A DNA stretch of 64,000 nt. Origin: Fidelibacterota bacterium MT.SAG.2. Its GTDB lineage: Bacteria; Fidelibacterota; SORT01. The stretch lies in assembly GCA_004402915.1 (NCBI GenBank), contig SORU01000002.1, forward strand, positions 41,286 to 105,285, read 5' to 3'. The notes beneath the pieces are model-generated. The model was not told the origin of the DNA. It did not search any database and worked only from the letters and a program-made list of their open reading frames with translations. A program made the translations under genes and the position numbers. Each line of letters begins with the position of its first letter. Within the stretch, counting starts at the first letter, position 1. Below, piece after piece: positions 36,812 to 45,814 of the stretch.

Positions 36812-38148
36812 TAGAAAAGATATTAGCAATAACAAAGATACCCGAGCTTCGTAAAAGAATCGTTTTTACGCTGTTCATTATTATCGCTTATCGCATAGGC
36901 GGTCATATTCCTATTCCGGGAATTGACAGTCAGGCGTTGGCGATTGCGGTTCGCTCTTTCGCGAATACTCTGTTCGGACTTTACGATATGTTTGCCGGCG
37001 GCGCGTTTGCCAAGGCTACCATCTTCGCTCTCGGTATCATGCCTTATATCACTTCATCAATTATCATACAGTTATTAGGTTCGGTAATTCCTTACTTCCA
37101 GAAACTTCAGAAGGAAGGGGAAGAGGGAAGAAAGAAGATCACTCAACTGACGAGATACGGTACGGTTGCTATCGCAACGGTGCAGTCTTACGGTATCGCC
37201 ATTTATCTTATGGGTCTGCAGGCAGGAGCGGGGGGACAATCACTTCCTGTAGTGCCGGGCGATCCCGGGATGGCATTCATCTTGATGTCGATGTTGACGC
37301 TTATCACGGGAACGGTTGTTATCATGTGGCTCGGCGAGCTCATCACCGAAAGGGGAATAGGTAACGGTATCAGTCTTATAATCATGGTTGGAATCCTCGC
37401 GCGATTCCCGAATGTTATTATCATTGAAGCCGATCTTGTACGTGAAGAGGTCAGAGGAATATTCACCGAGGTCGTGCTCATAGGTCTGATGTTCATCATT
37501 GTCGGATTCGTAGTGCTGCTGACTCAAGGGACTCGTAAGATCCCGGTTCAATATGCCAAACGTGTGATAGGGCGAAAACAGTACGGCGGTCAGACGACGC
37601 ATATTCCGTTGAAAGTAAATACCGCAGGCGTTATGCCTATTATCTTCGCGCAGTCGATCATGTTCGTTCCGAGCACAATAGCGACCATATTTCCGAATAT
37701 AGCGTGGCTCCAGGATTATTTCCTAAGATATTTCTCTACCGATCATCCGTTTTATTGGTCCGTATTCGGGATTATGATAGTGTTTTTCACTTATTTTTAC
37801 ACGGCAATAGCTTTCAATCCGATCGAAGTAGCGGACAATATGAAAAAATCAGGCGGTTTCATACCGGGTATCAGACCGGGAAAGAAAACGTCGGAATTCA
37901 TTGATAATATTTTGACACGGGTAACTCTTCCCGGCTCTTTCTTCCTGGCGTTTATCGCAATATTCCCGTATATACTGATGCAGATGACGGATGTGCAATA
38001 CGATCTTGCTTCATTCTTCGGCGGGACAAGTCTGCTCATAATCGTAGGCGTGGCATTGGATACGCTCAACCAAATTGAATCGCACCTCATCAGCAGGCAC
38101 TATGACGGCTTCCTGAAGAGCGGTCGGATCAAAGGCAGGCGAAGGTAA
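36808..38148 (+). CDS. secY: Preprotein translocase subunit SecY
   Basis: 446 residues with ten expected membrane helices. 'RIVFTLFIIIAYRIGGHIPI' begins helix 1, the plug region follows, and 'KKSGGFIPGIRPGKKTSEFI' is the conserved cytosolic loop contacting SecA and ribosomes. It forms the channel with SecE (11676) and SecG (56612), all in this window. Translationally coupled to rplO. Confidence 0.98.
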   Translation: MIEKILAITKIPELRKRIVFTLFIIIAYRIGGHIPIPGIDSQALAIAVRSFANTLFGLYDMFAGGAFAKATIFALGIMPYITSSIIIQLLGSVIPYFQKLQKEGEEGRKKITQLTRYGTVAIATVQSYGIAIYLMGLQAGAGGQSLPVVPGDPGMAFILMSMLTLITGTVVIMWLGELITERGIGNGISLIIMVGILARFPNVIIIEADLVREEVRGIFTEVVLIGLMFIIVGFVVLLTQGTRKIPVQYAKRVIGRKQYGGQTTHIPLKVNTAGVMPIIFAQSIMFVPSTIATIFPNIAWLQDYFLRYFSTDHPFYWSVFGIMIVFFTYFYTAIAFNPIEVADNMKKSGGFIPGIRPGKKTSEFIDNILTRVTLPGSFFLAFIAIFPYILMQMTDVQYDLASFFGGTSLLIIVGVALDTLNQIESHLISRHYDGFLKSGRIKGRRR

Positions 38149-38152
38149 GATC

Positions 38153-38926
38153 ATGACTCTGCTGAAGACAAAAGAAGAGATCATGACGATCAGGGAGGCG
38201 GGTAAGATACTTTACGGCGCGATGCAGGCGGTGGAAGAAAAGATACAAGCCGGAATGACGACCGAAGAGATCGATCTGTTAGTGGAAAATTATATAAAAG
38301 AGCATGATGCGATCCCTTCTTTTAAAGGTTTTCAAGGATTCCCGGGAAGCATCTGCACTTCAGTCGGCTCGCAGGTAGTACATGGAATACCGGGCGACAG
38401 GGTACTCAAGACGGGCGAAATAGTAAGTATTGATATCGGCGTGAATAAAAACGGTTATCACTCCGATTCCGCAAAGACGTTCGCGCTCGGAGATATTGAC
38501 GAAAAAGTTCGCTGCTTGGTTGAAGTGACGGAGGAGGCTCTTTATCTTGGCATTGCGGAAGCTAAGGTAGGAAATAACATCGGAGATATTTCACGCGTGA
38601 TCCAGGAGCATGCCGAATCCAACGGATTTGCGGTCGTTAGACAATTGGTGGGACATGGTATCGGCAGATCGCTTCACGAAGATCCGAAGGTTCCGAATTT
38701 TGTGGACAGAAACCCGGGTCCCGTTCTTGAAAAAGGGATGGTTCTCGCGATAGAACCGATGTTCAATATGGAAGAAATCGATGTGTTGACAGAACAGGAC
38801 GGCTGGACGATAGTAACTAAAGACGGTAAACCGTCAGCGCATTTCGAGCACACTATCGTGATATTGGACGAAGGCCCTAAGATATTAACGAACGGAACAT
38901 CAATCGACTGGGAGAACATAAATTAA
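38153..38926 (+). CDS. map: Methionine aminopeptidase, type I
   Basis: 257 residues. It removes N-terminal Met from new proteins. The metal-binding set is visible in 'SIDIGVNKNGYHSDSAKTF', 'LVGHGIGRSLHEDP', 'LAIEPMFN' and 'AHFEHTIVI'. No N-terminal zinc finger, as in bacterial type I enzymes. It directly follows secY; adk, often between them, is missing. Confidence 0.97.
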   Translation: MTLLKTKEEIMTIREAGKILYGAMQAVEEKIQAGMTTEEIDLLVENYIKEHDAIPSFKGFQGFPGSICTSVGSQVVHGIPGDRVLKTGEIVSIDIGVNKNGYHSDSAKTFALGDIDEKVRCLVEVTEEALYLGIAEAKVGNNIGDISRVIQEHAESNGFAVVRQLVGHGIGRSLHEDPKVPNFVDRNPGPVLEKGMVLAIEPMFNMEEIDVLTEQDGWTIVTKDGKPSAHFEHTIVILDEGPKILTNGTSIDWENIN

Positions 38927-39145
38927 ATGGCAAAAGAACCGGGCATAGAGGTTGAAGGCAAGATACTTGAAACGCTTCCAAACGCAACGTTCAAAGTGGA
39001 ATTAGAAAACGGGCATGAAGTTCTGGCGCATATATCGGGTAAAATGAGAATGCATTATATTAAGATACTTCCGGGCGATAAGGTGACATTGGAATTATCC
39101 CCCTATGACTTAACGAGAGGCAGGATAACCTATCGCCATAAATAG
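38927..39145 (+). CDS. infA: Translation initiation factor IF-1
   Basis: 72 residues. '[20 protein letters not shown]' and '[20 protein letters not shown]' with 'RGRITYRHK' are the S1-like OB-fold signatures. It begins at the base after the map stop. Confidence 0.98.
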   Translation: MAKEPGIEVEGKILETLPNATFKVELENGHEVLAHISGKMRMHYIKILPGDKVTLELSPYDLTRGRITYRHK

Positions 39146-39157
39146 GCGGGTAGAATT

Positions 39158-39271
39158 ATGAAAGTTAGAGCATCAGTGAAAAAGATTTGTGACAATTGTA
39201 AAGTGATCAAGCGCAAGGGAGTTGTGCGTGTCATTTGCAGTAATCCTAAACATAAGCAGCGTCAAGGATAG
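39158..39271 (+). CDS. rpmJ: 50S ribosomal protein L36
   Basis: 37 residues, too short for the track. '[20 protein letters not shown]' then '[17 protein letters not shown]'. The zinc ligands Cys, Cys, Cys and His are all present. It overlaps only an out-of-frame extension of the rpsM ORF. Confidence 0.97.
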   Translation: MKVRASVKKICDNCKVIKRKGVVRVICSNPKHKQRQG

Positions 39272-39287
39272 GCAGGGAGGAAAAGAT

Positions 39288-39665
39288 TTGGCACGAATTG
39301 CCGGCGTAGACATACCGAGTGATAAGAAGATAAAGATAGCGCTTACTTACCTGTTCGGAATCGGTAGAACGAGAGCGCTTAAAATTTTAGAAATCGCGGG
39401 TGTAGATCCTGAAGTCAGAACTAATACTTTGGACGATTCCACGGTTGCGAAGATCAGGGAGATAATCTCGGACAATTATGTCATCGAAGGCGCCTTGAGG
39501 ACTGACAGGACGATGAACATCAAGCGGTTGATGGATATCGGAAGCTACAGAGGCTTGCGTCATCGTAAGGGACTGCCGGTGCACGGGCAGCGGACAAGCA
39601 CTAACGCCCGGACGCGTAAAGGCAAGAAACGAGCCGTTGCAGGCAAGAAAAAAGTGATGAAATAA
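39288..39665 (+). CDS. rpsM: 30S ribosomal protein S13
   Basis: 125 residues starting at TTG 39288, with GGGAGG at 39275-39280; the track start at 39222 would overlap rpmJ. '[20 protein letters not shown]' and '[20 protein letters not shown]' are signatures. It is in the 30S head, contacting P-site tRNA. Confidence 0.97.
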   Translation: MARIAGVDIPSDKKIKIALTYLFGIGRTRALKILEIAGVDPEVRTNTLDDSTVAKIREIISDNYVIEGALRTDRTMNIKRLMDIGSYRGLRHRKGLPVHGQRTSTNARTRKGKKRAVAGKKKVMK

Positions 39666-39699
39666 TGGATAGAATTTTTAGCATAGATATTAACATCGT

Positions 39700-39745
39700 T
39701 GCGGTCGTGGCTCCGAAGGAGTTCAAAATAAACCCCAACCCGCAC
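39700..39745. repeat. Inverted repeat of the TGCGGTC family between rpsM and rpsK
   Basis: TGCGGTCGTGG ... CCCCAACCCGCA has the same ends and spacing as the dispersed family at 27.3, 46.3, 49.1, 53.2-53.6 and 58.3 kb. It is inside the ribosomal super-operon, in a 97-base gap. Confidence 0.45.
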
Positions 39746-39762
39746 AATTTTAGGAGGTAAGA

Positions 39763-40155
39763 GTGGCTGCTCCAAAGAAAAGCCGAAAGAAAAAGAAAAA
39801 AACTAAGGTAGATGCCAACGGTATCGCGCACGTGAAAGCGACTTACAATAACACCATAGTCACCTTGACCGATATATACGGGAACGTAATATCATGGTCT
39901 TCGGCAGGACGCGCAGGATATAAGGGTTCACGTAAGAATACACCGTTCGCGGCTCAGCTTGCGGGCGAAATGGCGGCGAAAGAGGCAATGGAACTTGGAC
40001 TTGTGAGGGTAGAAGTGCGAGTGAAGGGACCGGGCGGCGGACGCGAATCCGCTATCAGATCGCTTCAAGCTACAGGTCTTGAAATTATCGCCATCAAAGA
40101 TGTTACTCCTCTGCCACATAACGGTTGCCGTCCTCCTAAACGGCGAAGGGTATAG
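39763..40155 (+). CDS. rpsK: 30S ribosomal protein S11
   Basis: 130 residues starting at GTG with TTAGGAGGTAAGA upstream. '[20 protein letters not shown]' and '[20 protein letters not shown]' are the signatures. It shapes the 30S platform and E site. Confidence 0.98.
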   Translation: MAAPKKSRKKKKKTKVDANGIAHVKATYNNTIVTLTDIYGNVISWSSAGRAGYKGSRKNTPFAAQLAGEMAAKEAMELGLVRVEVRVKGPGGGRESAIRSLQATGLEIIAIKDVTPLPHNGCRPPKRRRV

Positions 40156-40163
40156 GAGAGCCT

Positions 40164-40793
40164 ATGGGTAGATACACCGGACCGGTTTGTAAGTTATGCC
40201 GGAGAGAAAAAGAGAAACTCTTTCTGAAAGGCTCGAAATGCACTTCATCAAAATGTCCTGTAGAGAAGCGGGCATATGTTCCCGGTCAGCACGGACAGAA
40301 CAGAAGGAGCAGATTATCCGATTACGGGATTCAGCTCCGGGAGAAACAGAAAATAAAACGGATTTACGGACTATTCGAGAAGCAGTTCAGGAACTATTAT
40401 AAAAAAGCCGACAAGATGGCGGGTATCACGGGTAACAACCTGATACTTCTGCTCGAAAGCAGGCTTGATAATATAGTTTACAGGCTCGGATTTGCCCCGT
40501 CACGCAATGCGGCAAGGCAGCTAATCAGTCATCGTCACTTCAACGTGAACGGCAGAATAGTAAATATCCCGTCGTACCTCACAAGTGAAGGCGACCTTAT
40601 CGAGGTCCGTGATAAAGCAAAGAAGATGGAGGTGATACACGCTTCCATGAGAAGGGTCAAGACGGAAAACGCTACTCCATGGCTTGAGTTGGATAAAGCC
40701 AATATGCTCGGAAGGGTAATTGAAATTCCCGAGAGAGAGCAAATTCCGCTTGAAGTGAAAGAACATTTAGTAATCGAACTTTACTCAAAGTAG
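40164..40793 (+). CDS. rpsD: 30S ribosomal protein S4, zinc-binding type
   Basis: 209 residues. The N-terminus has a four-Cys zinc site ('CKLCRREKEKLFLKGSKC' then 'SSKC'). The S4 domain 'RLDNIVYRLGFAPSRNAARQ' is typical. It nucleates 30S body assembly. Confidence 0.98.
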   Translation: MGRYTGPVCKLCRREKEKLFLKGSKCTSSKCPVEKRAYVPGQHGQNRRSRLSDYGIQLREKQKIKRIYGLFEKQFRNYYKKADKMAGITGNNLILLLESRLDNIVYRLGFAPSRNAARQLISHRHFNVNGRIVNIPSYLTSEGDLIEVRDKAKKMEVIHASMRRVKTENATPWLELDKANMLGRVIEIPEREQIPLEVKEHLVIELYSK

Positions 40794-40809
40794 CATAGGA
40801 AATAAATAA

Positions 40810-41796
40810 ATGAATAAGATCAATGTAAGAATGCCCGATGCAGTAGTTGTGGATGAGTCCACATACACCGCCACAAAGGGAGAACTGTCGCTAGGACCGT
40901 TAGAGAAGGGATACGGACTCACACTCGGCAATTCACTGAGAAGAGTCCTTCTTAGCGCCATTCCGGGAACAGCCATCACTTCGTTCAAGGTAGACGGCGT
41001 GAACCATGAATTTACCACTATCGAGGGTGTCACGGAAGACGTATCGGAAATGATACTCAACATGAAAGAAGTCAAAGTGAAAATGATAGAAGGCACCTCA
41101 GATAAGGTGACCTTGGATCTGAAAGGACCGGGAGAATTCACGGCAGGCTCGATACAAAAAGCAACTTCGAACTTAGAAGTGCTCAATCCCAAACATCACA
41201 TTGCAACGCTGAACGAAGATACCAATTTCACGATCGAACTCAGGTTCGAGGTCGGAAGAGGTTACGTTCCGGCGGATAAGAATAAGATCCCCGATACGCC
41301 GATAGGCACAATCTTCATAGACTCGATCTTCACTCCCGTGAAGTTCGTGAATTATGAAATTTCGCCTGCGAGAGTCGAAGGCAAGACCGACTTCGAGAAG
41401 CTTACACTCGAAGTTGAAACAGATGGAAGCATCACTCCTGATGACGCCGTCAGCGAAGCGGCAAAGATTCTACGGGATCACTTGAACCTGTTCATCACCC
41501 ACGACGGTGAAAACAGATATGAAGAACCGAGTGAAAAAGAGGAAGACCTCGCCCGCACCAAGAAACAGCTCCAGCGCAGCATAGACGAGTTGGAACTTTC
41601 CGTGCGTTCTCATAACTGTCTTAAAGCAGCGGAGATAAATACTTTAGGCGACTTAGTCTCGAAAAGTGAATCAGAGATGCTGAAATTCAAAAATTTCGGC
41701 AGGAAATCACTCTTGGAGCTTCAGCAAAAATTAGGCGAACTCGGACTCAACTTCGATATGGACGTGAAACATTACATCGGTGAAGAGACCTTATAG
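40810..41796 (+). CDS. rpoA: RNA polymerase alpha subunit
   Basis: 328 residues. The N-terminal dimerisation domain has 'LEKGYGLTLGNSLRRVLLSA', and the C-terminal domain has 'LSVRSHNCLKAAEINTLGDL' and 'FKNFGRKSLLELQQKL', which contact UP elements and activators. It lies between rpsD and rplQ. Confidence 0.98.
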   Translation: MNKINVRMPDAVVVDESTYTATKGELSLGPLEKGYGLTLGNSLRRVLLSAIPGTAITSFKVDGVNHEFTTIEGVTEDVSEMILNMKEVKVKMIEGTSDKVTLDLKGPGEFTAGSIQKATSNLEVLNPKHHIATLNEDTNFTIELRFEVGRGYVPADKNKIPDTPIGTIFIDSIFTPVKFVNYEISPARVEGKTDFEKLTLEVETDGSITPDDAVSEAAKILRDHLNLFITHDGENRYEEPSEKEEDLARTKKQLQRSIDELELSVRSHNCLKAAEINTLGDLVSKSESEMLKFKNFGRKSLLELQQKLGELGLNFDMDVKHYIGEETL

Positions 41797-41798
41797 AG

Positions 41799-42233
41799 AT
41801 GCGTCATAGAATTAAAAAAAATAAACTCAACAGGACAACGAGCCACAGAAAAGCGATGTTGAACAATATGGTGGCTTCACTCTTTGAGCATAAACAGATC
41901 AAAACCACGCACGCAAAGGCGAAAGAGGCGAGGAAACTTGCCGAACGGTTGATTACGTTCGCGAAAAAAGGCGATCTCGCCGCGCGGCGGCATGTTCTCC
42001 GGTTCATTCCTAATAAAGCGCTGGTGCGCGAACTGTTTGACGTGATCGCACCGGTCTATGCAGAACGGGTCGGCGGATACACACGCGTCCTCAAGCTCGG
42101 CTATCGGCAGGGTGACGGCGCCGACATGTCACTGCTCGAGCTGGTCGATATTGAAAAAGCCGTTGTAGAGAAAAAAGAGAAGAAAGAAGGAATTGCGGAT
42201 AAGCTGAGAAAAGTGCGTTCAGGAGGAGGTTGA
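41799..42233 (+). CDS. rplQ: 50S ribosomal protein L17
   Basis: 144 residues. 'MRHRIKKNKLNRTTSHRKAM' and 'LKLGYRQGDGADMSLLELVD' are signatures. The C-terminus has a charged tail, 'KKEKKEGIADKLRKVRSGGG'. It is the last ribosomal gene and its stop overlaps a possible TTG start of the next gene. Confidence 0.98.
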   Translation: MRHRIKKNKLNRTTSHRKAMLNNMVASLFEHKQIKTTHAKAKEARKLAERLITFAKKGDLAARRHVLRFIPNKALVRELFDVIAPVYAERVGGYTRVLKLGYRQGDGADMSLLELVDIEKAVVEKKEKKEGIADKLRKVRSGGG

Positions 42234-42259
42234 GCAAGGAATTAAACTCCTTTAAACGC

Positions 42260-43447
42260 ATGCTGTTTATCCTATTAGGACATATTAAAGGCAACCTGAA
42301 ACGGTTGCCTTTTCTTTTGTTTATTCTCGTCTTGAATCACCCGGCTGCAACAGCCCAAAACAGAGAAACACGACCGGTCAAAGCTTTCTGGGTCATAAGG
42401 GACAGGCTTACCACAAAACAGAGCGTCAGAGAAGTTGTGGAGACTGCAAAGAAACACGGCTTTAACCATATCTTCGCGCAGGTCAGGGGGAGGGGAGACG
42501 CTTATTACAACAGCGAAATCGTTGTGCGCTCGCCTTTTGTGAAGGGCAGAAATTTTGACCCGCTGCGCGTACTCATAAATCAAGCACATAAAGAGAATAT
42601 CAAAGTGCACGCCTGGGTGAACGTTTACCTGCTTTGGAGTTCAGAGAAGAAACCCGTATCAGAAAACCATCTGCTCAATCAGCATCCGGAGTGGACGGCT
42701 CGAGCGTACGGAGATGTGATAGACGCTAAAAAGAGCCGCCGGCAATTCAAACTGCAAGGCTCGGAAGGCGTATATCTCTCACCCGGGCATCCGCAGGTCA
42801 AAAAATACCTTCTCGCCGTATTCGGCGAACTTATAGACGAATACGACATCGACGGGCTGCATCTCGATTATGTTCGCTATCCCGGACCGGAATACGGTTT
42901 CAACCGGGCGGCGATGAACAGTTTCAGAGATGAGACGGGAGTCGACCCGGTGCTCTTCATAGAAAGCGGTGCGGAAATTTCTGAGGTGATGGGCAAGGCG
43001 AGCGTAGAAGCGTTTGAGCGTCAGTGGAAAAACTTTAAATTACGAAGCATATCGAATCTCGTCATAGCGCTGAAAGAACGGATAAAAGCTTCGGGGAAAC
43101 CGATACTCCTCACGGCAGCCGTAAAACCGAATCCCGTCTCGGCGCGGGAACAAAACTATCAGAACTGGGTCAGGTGGGTGATGTCGGGCACGCTTGACTA
43201 TGCGGTACCGATGAACTATAATGCCGACCTTACACAATTCATGAATAACTTGGAATCGATACTGACGCTCGTTCCAGCAGATAAATTGATCATGGGGATC
43301 GGCGCGTTCAATCAGAACCACTTCGACGTCGAAAGCAAGATCTACAAATCCAAATCAAGAGGGATCGGAGATTTCATCTTCTTCTCCTATAACGAGATAC
43401 TCAAGGAAGAAGAGTACGTCAAGGCGATCCAGAGAGCGTTGGAGTAA
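42260..43447 (+). CDS. Secreted GHL10-family glycoside-hydrolase-like protein
   Basis: About 395 residues from ATG 42260; the track start is TTG 42230, but its AGGAGG is only 3 bases away. The signal peptide ends near 'LNHPAATAQN'. The body shows the GHL10 (PF02638-type) TIM-barrel pattern: 'FNHIFAQVRGRGDAYYNS', 'HAWVNVYLLW', 'YLSPGHPQVKKYLL' and 'DIDGLHLDYVRYPGPEYGF', with the putative catalytic acids in 'HLDYVRYP'. Such proteins are thought to act on peptidoglycan or other glycans outside the membrane; the substrate here is unknown. The first 20 codons contain a terminator hairpin, so expression may depend on readthrough or on a later start. Confidence 0.82.
   Translation: MLFILLGHIKGNLKRLPFLLFILVLNHPAATAQNRETRPVKAFWVIRDRLTTKQSVREVVETAKKHGFNHIFAQVRGRGDAYYNSEIVVRSPFVKGRNFDPLRVLINQAHKENIKVHAWVNVYLLWSSEKKPVSENHLLNQHPEWTARAYGDVIDAKKSRRQFKLQGSEGVYLSPGHPQVKKYLLAVFGELIDEYDIDGLHLDYVRYPGPEYGFNRAAMNSFRDETGVDPVLFIESGAEISEVMGKASVEAFERQWKNFKLRSISNLVIALKERIKASGKPILLTAAVKPNPVSAREQNYQNWVRWVMSGTLDYAVPMNYNADLTQFMNNLESILTLVPADKLIMGIGAFNQNHFDVESKIYKSKSRGIGDFIFFSYNEILKEEEYVKAIQRALE
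42287..42323 (+). terminator. Rho-independent terminator after rplQ, inside the next gene's start
   Basis: AAAGGCAACC (42287-42296), loop TGAAAC, GGTTGCCTTT (42303-42312): a perfect 10-bp stem followed by TCTTTTGTTT. It is the only strong terminator for the ribosomal super-operon, 54 bases after rplQ. The downstream ORF reads through it as part of its signal peptide. Confidence 0.7.
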
Positions 43448-43477
43448 GACAATGATATCACAAAATAAGAGCATGAT

Positions 43478-44038
43478 TTGATTCCGAAGAACGCAGTATT
43501 ATTTGTTGTGGATATACAAGATGGATTTGACGAGCCGCATTTTGGAAATAGAAATAACCACGAAGCCGAATCCAATGTGGCGCGACTTCTCGCCGCATGG
43601 AGAAAGTCAGCTCGTCCAGTGATGTATGCGCAGCACCATTCCATTAATTCTGATTCGCCGTTGCACCCAAGTCATCCGGGTGTCGCCATCAAGGATATCG
43701 TCAAACCCGAAGCGGGAGAGCAGGTATTCATCAAATCAGTCAACAGCGCCTTTATCGGAACGGATCTTGAAGATGTTTTGCGTGAAAAGGGTTATGATAC
43801 GATCGTGTTCACAGGGTTCACCACCAATTATTGTGTTTCGACGACAGTTAGGATGGCAAGTAATCTCGGCTTCAAAACATATGTGATCTCAGATGCGACC
43901 GCTGCGTGGGATACTGTCGACCATACCGGTAAAACGCACCCGGCGGAAACTATACACGAGATCTCGCTGGCGAACCTGCACGATGAATTCGCTACGGTGT
44001 TAGACAGTGAAAGCCTATTGGCTGAGCTGGAGGGATAG
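43478..44038 (+). CDS. Isochorismatase-like cysteine hydrolase
   Basis: 186 residues from TTG 43478. It has the alpha/beta hydrolase fold of nicotinamidases: Asp12 in 'FVVDIQDGF', Lys86 in 'VFIKSVNSAF' and Cys119 in 'GFTTNYCVSTTVRMA' form the Asp-Lys-Cys triad. Length and C-terminus 'HEISLANLHDEFATV' fit the RutB/YcaC-type group. It hydrolyses an amide or ureido substrate in the cytoplasm; the exact substrate is open. The nicotinamidase metal site (DxH near residue 52) is only partly visible ('AQHHS'). It is 30 bases after the GHL10 gene and may be cotranscribed. Confidence 0.85.
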   Translation: MIPKNAVLFVVDIQDGFDEPHFGNRNNHEAESNVARLLAAWRKSARPVMYAQHHSINSDSPLHPSHPGVAIKDIVKPEAGEQVFIKSVNSAFIGTDLEDVLREKGYDTIVFTGFTTNYCVSTTVRMASNLGFKTYVISDATAAWDTVDHTGKTHPAETIHEISLANLHDEFATVLDSESLLAELEG

Positions 44039-44067
44039 CATGCATTTCTATTATTTATTGCTTAATA

Positions 44068-44220
44068 TTAATCTGTTTCTGAATTTGTCAGAAATTCGTT
44101 TAATTCCTCTGCAGATATTTTTCTATCCAGCATATCTATTAATTTTAGGAATAAATTCTTTATATCATTCTCCTCTCTTGACCGAAGAAATATACGTACT
44201 TCATAAAACGACCAATACAT
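44068..44220 (-). CDS. Possible small or fragmentary protein
   Basis: A minus-strand frame reading 'MYWSFYEVRIFLRSREENDI' and ending 'ISAEELNEFLTNSETD'. The open frame extends about 15 codons further upstream without a start codon. The helical, charged composition looks protein-like, but there is no ribosome site and it is below the track cut-off. It may be a gene remnant. Confidence 0.25.
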   Translation of the reverse strand: MYWSFYEVRIFLRSREENDIKNLFLKLIDMLDRKISAEELNEFLTNSETD

Positions 44221-44262
44221 CCATTTTTGTTTTTCCAGACCAACCTTATTGATTAATTCTAA

Positions 44263-44412
44263 ACAAATATTTACAACCCTTCGTTAGGATTTAAAAAGTT
44301 AAAGGCTGCCAAAAACGAATATCAATTCAGAGTAGACTACAAGTTCAGAATACTCGGATTTCTAAATAAAGGTACGCTATCCCTGTTCTGGATTGGACCC
44401 CATAAAAAATAG
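44263..44412 (+). pseudogene. RelE/HigB-type toxin remnant
   Basis: An open frame without a start codon reads 'FKKLKAAKNEYQFRVDYKFR' then 'ILGFLNKGTLSLFWIGPHKK' and stop. The pattern 'LK...YRFRV.YKFRIL' and 'L.LFWIG.H' is that of RelE-superfamily toxins, in which 'H(D/E)EYD' normally follows; here a stop replaces it. The N-terminal half is missing and no antitoxin is seen. Confidence 0.4.
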
Positions 44413-44508
44413 GCTGATTCATCCTGAATAATAATTCAATTTTGATTTAACACAGATATTCTTATCTTATCCGAACAGTTTCTATGATAAAAGCGAGGTA
44501 ATGGCGTA

Positions 44509-45705
44509 GTGGCGTTTGTAATCATCTTCACAACCGTACTTGGATTGGTGTACGGGTACGTCGGTTGGCGTCTCATGTCGACCGCTGCGTTTCCCTCTCC
44601 CTGGAATTACGTTGTATGGGGAGTGATAGTGTTCTTGTGGCTGTCCATTCCGCTACGGTTCATGTTCTGGTTTAGAGGTTACTTCTCCACATGGGTCGAT
44701 TGGTTCGCTTCGTTCGCATACATCGGATTGGCGCTGTTTTCGATTTTGTTTGTACTAATGCTATCCCGTGATATCGTCTGGCTGCTGATCCTGCTCGGAG
44801 GAAAAGGCTTAGCTCTTTTCCAGGGATCAAAGGGCAGCGAAGAGGCGGCTTCGGCGGTGATGGATCCGGAGAAGAGGCGATTCCTGCTGAACATGATAAA
44901 CATAGGTATTGTAGGCGTTTCAGGCTCTTATATCGGTTGGGGGGTATACACCGCAAAGAGTCGTATCAAGGTTAAAAAGATCGATATCAGGGTCCCGAAC
45001 CTTCCTGAGGAGTTCAGCGGATATGAGATATTGCAGATTACCGATATCCATGTAGGTCCGTCAATAAAGAGGAAATTCGTGGAGCGGATCGTGGAGATAG
45101 CAAAAAGACTCTCACCCGATCTGTTGGTAATGACGGGTGATCTTGTTGACGGTTCAGTTGAATCGCTCCGGGATGATGTCGCTCCGCTGGCTGAACTTGA
45201 TATTCCTCACGGAAAATATTTTGTCACCGGGAATCACGAGTATTACTCGGGAGTAAATGAGTGGGTGGCTCATATCAGTGATGAATTGGGTTTCAGGGTT
45301 TTGAACAATGAGCATATCGTGCTTAAAAAAGGGAAGGGGCATATCGTTCTTGCAGGTGTTACCGACTTAGTGTCTAAGAATATGGATCCGCAAAACGCAT
45401 CTGATCCTCACAAAGCAATCGAAGGAGCCTCAGAAGAGAGCTTCAAAATACTATTGGCGCATCAGCCGAGCAGTATATTCAAAGCAGCGGAGGCGGGTTT
45501 CGATCTTCAACTTTCAGGACATACACACGGTGGACAATTTTATCCGTGGAACCTGCTTGTCGGACTGCAGCAGCCGTTCATTAAAGGAATTCATAGGTAT
45601 AAAAACACAGGTATTTATGTTGATACCGGCGTCGGTTATTGGGGTCCGCCCGTGCGAATCGGTGTACCACCGCAGGTTACGCTTTTGAAACTCGTTAAGG
45701 GGTAA
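44509..45705 (+). CDS. Membrane-anchored metallophosphoesterase
   Basis: 398 residues from GTG 44509 after AGCGAGGTAATG. Three or four N-terminal membrane helices (residues 1-105) and one near 145 precede a calcineurin-like phosphoesterase domain with all metal motifs: 'QITDIHVGP', 'VMTGDLVDG', 'VTGNHEYYSG', 'LLAHQPS' and 'LSGHTHGGQF'. This is the YkuE/YaeI-like class, some of which hydrolyse UDP-sugars or phospholipids. It acts at the inner membrane; the substrate is unknown. A 470-base gap of gene remnants lies upstream, and a repeat follows. Confidence 0.92.
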   Translation: MAFVIIFTTVLGLVYGYVGWRLMSTAAFPSPWNYVVWGVIVFLWLSIPLRFMFWFRGYFSTWVDWFASFAYIGLALFSILFVLMLSRDIVWLLILLGGKGLALFQGSKGSEEAASAVMDPEKRRFLLNMINIGIVGVSGSYIGWGVYTAKSRIKVKKIDIRVPNLPEEFSGYEILQITDIHVGPSIKRKFVERIVEIAKRLSPDLLVMTGDLVDGSVESLRDDVAPLAELDIPHGKYFVTGNHEYYSGVNEWVAHISDELGFRVLNNEHIVLKKGKGHIVLAGVTDLVSKNMDPQNASDPHKAIEGASEESFKILLAHQPSSIFKAAEAGFDLQLSGHTHGGQFYPWNLLVGLQQPFIKGIHRYKNTGIYVDTGVGYWGPPVRIGVPPQVTLLKLVKG

Positions 45706-45717
45706 GGTAGGTAAAAT

Positions 45718-45768
45718 ACCACCCCACCGCTCAAAGCGGTTTCCCCCCCCTTAGGAAGGAGGGGAGTC
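45718..45768. repeat. ACCCCACCGCTC...AGGGGAGTCC repeat
   Basis: CACCCCACCGCTCAAAGCGG and TTCCCCCCCTTAGGAAGGAGGGG contain two small palindromes. It is close to the unit at 9640-9690 (CCCCTCCGCTCAGAGCGG). It lies between convergent genes, where it could terminate transcription in both directions. Confidence 0.5.
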
Positions 45769-45814
45769 CATATAAAGTACTGTTTCCCCTTCTTTCTGAG
45801 GTGTCGATCAGGAC

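Noticed and set aside
38149-38152. Missing adenylate kinase gene as a true loss
   Set aside because: adk is often between secY and map, but its absence here says only that it lies elsewhere; many genomes differ in this.
39222-39287. Longer rpsM start
   Set aside because: It overlaps rpmJ; the good ribosome site GGGAGG points to TTG 39288.
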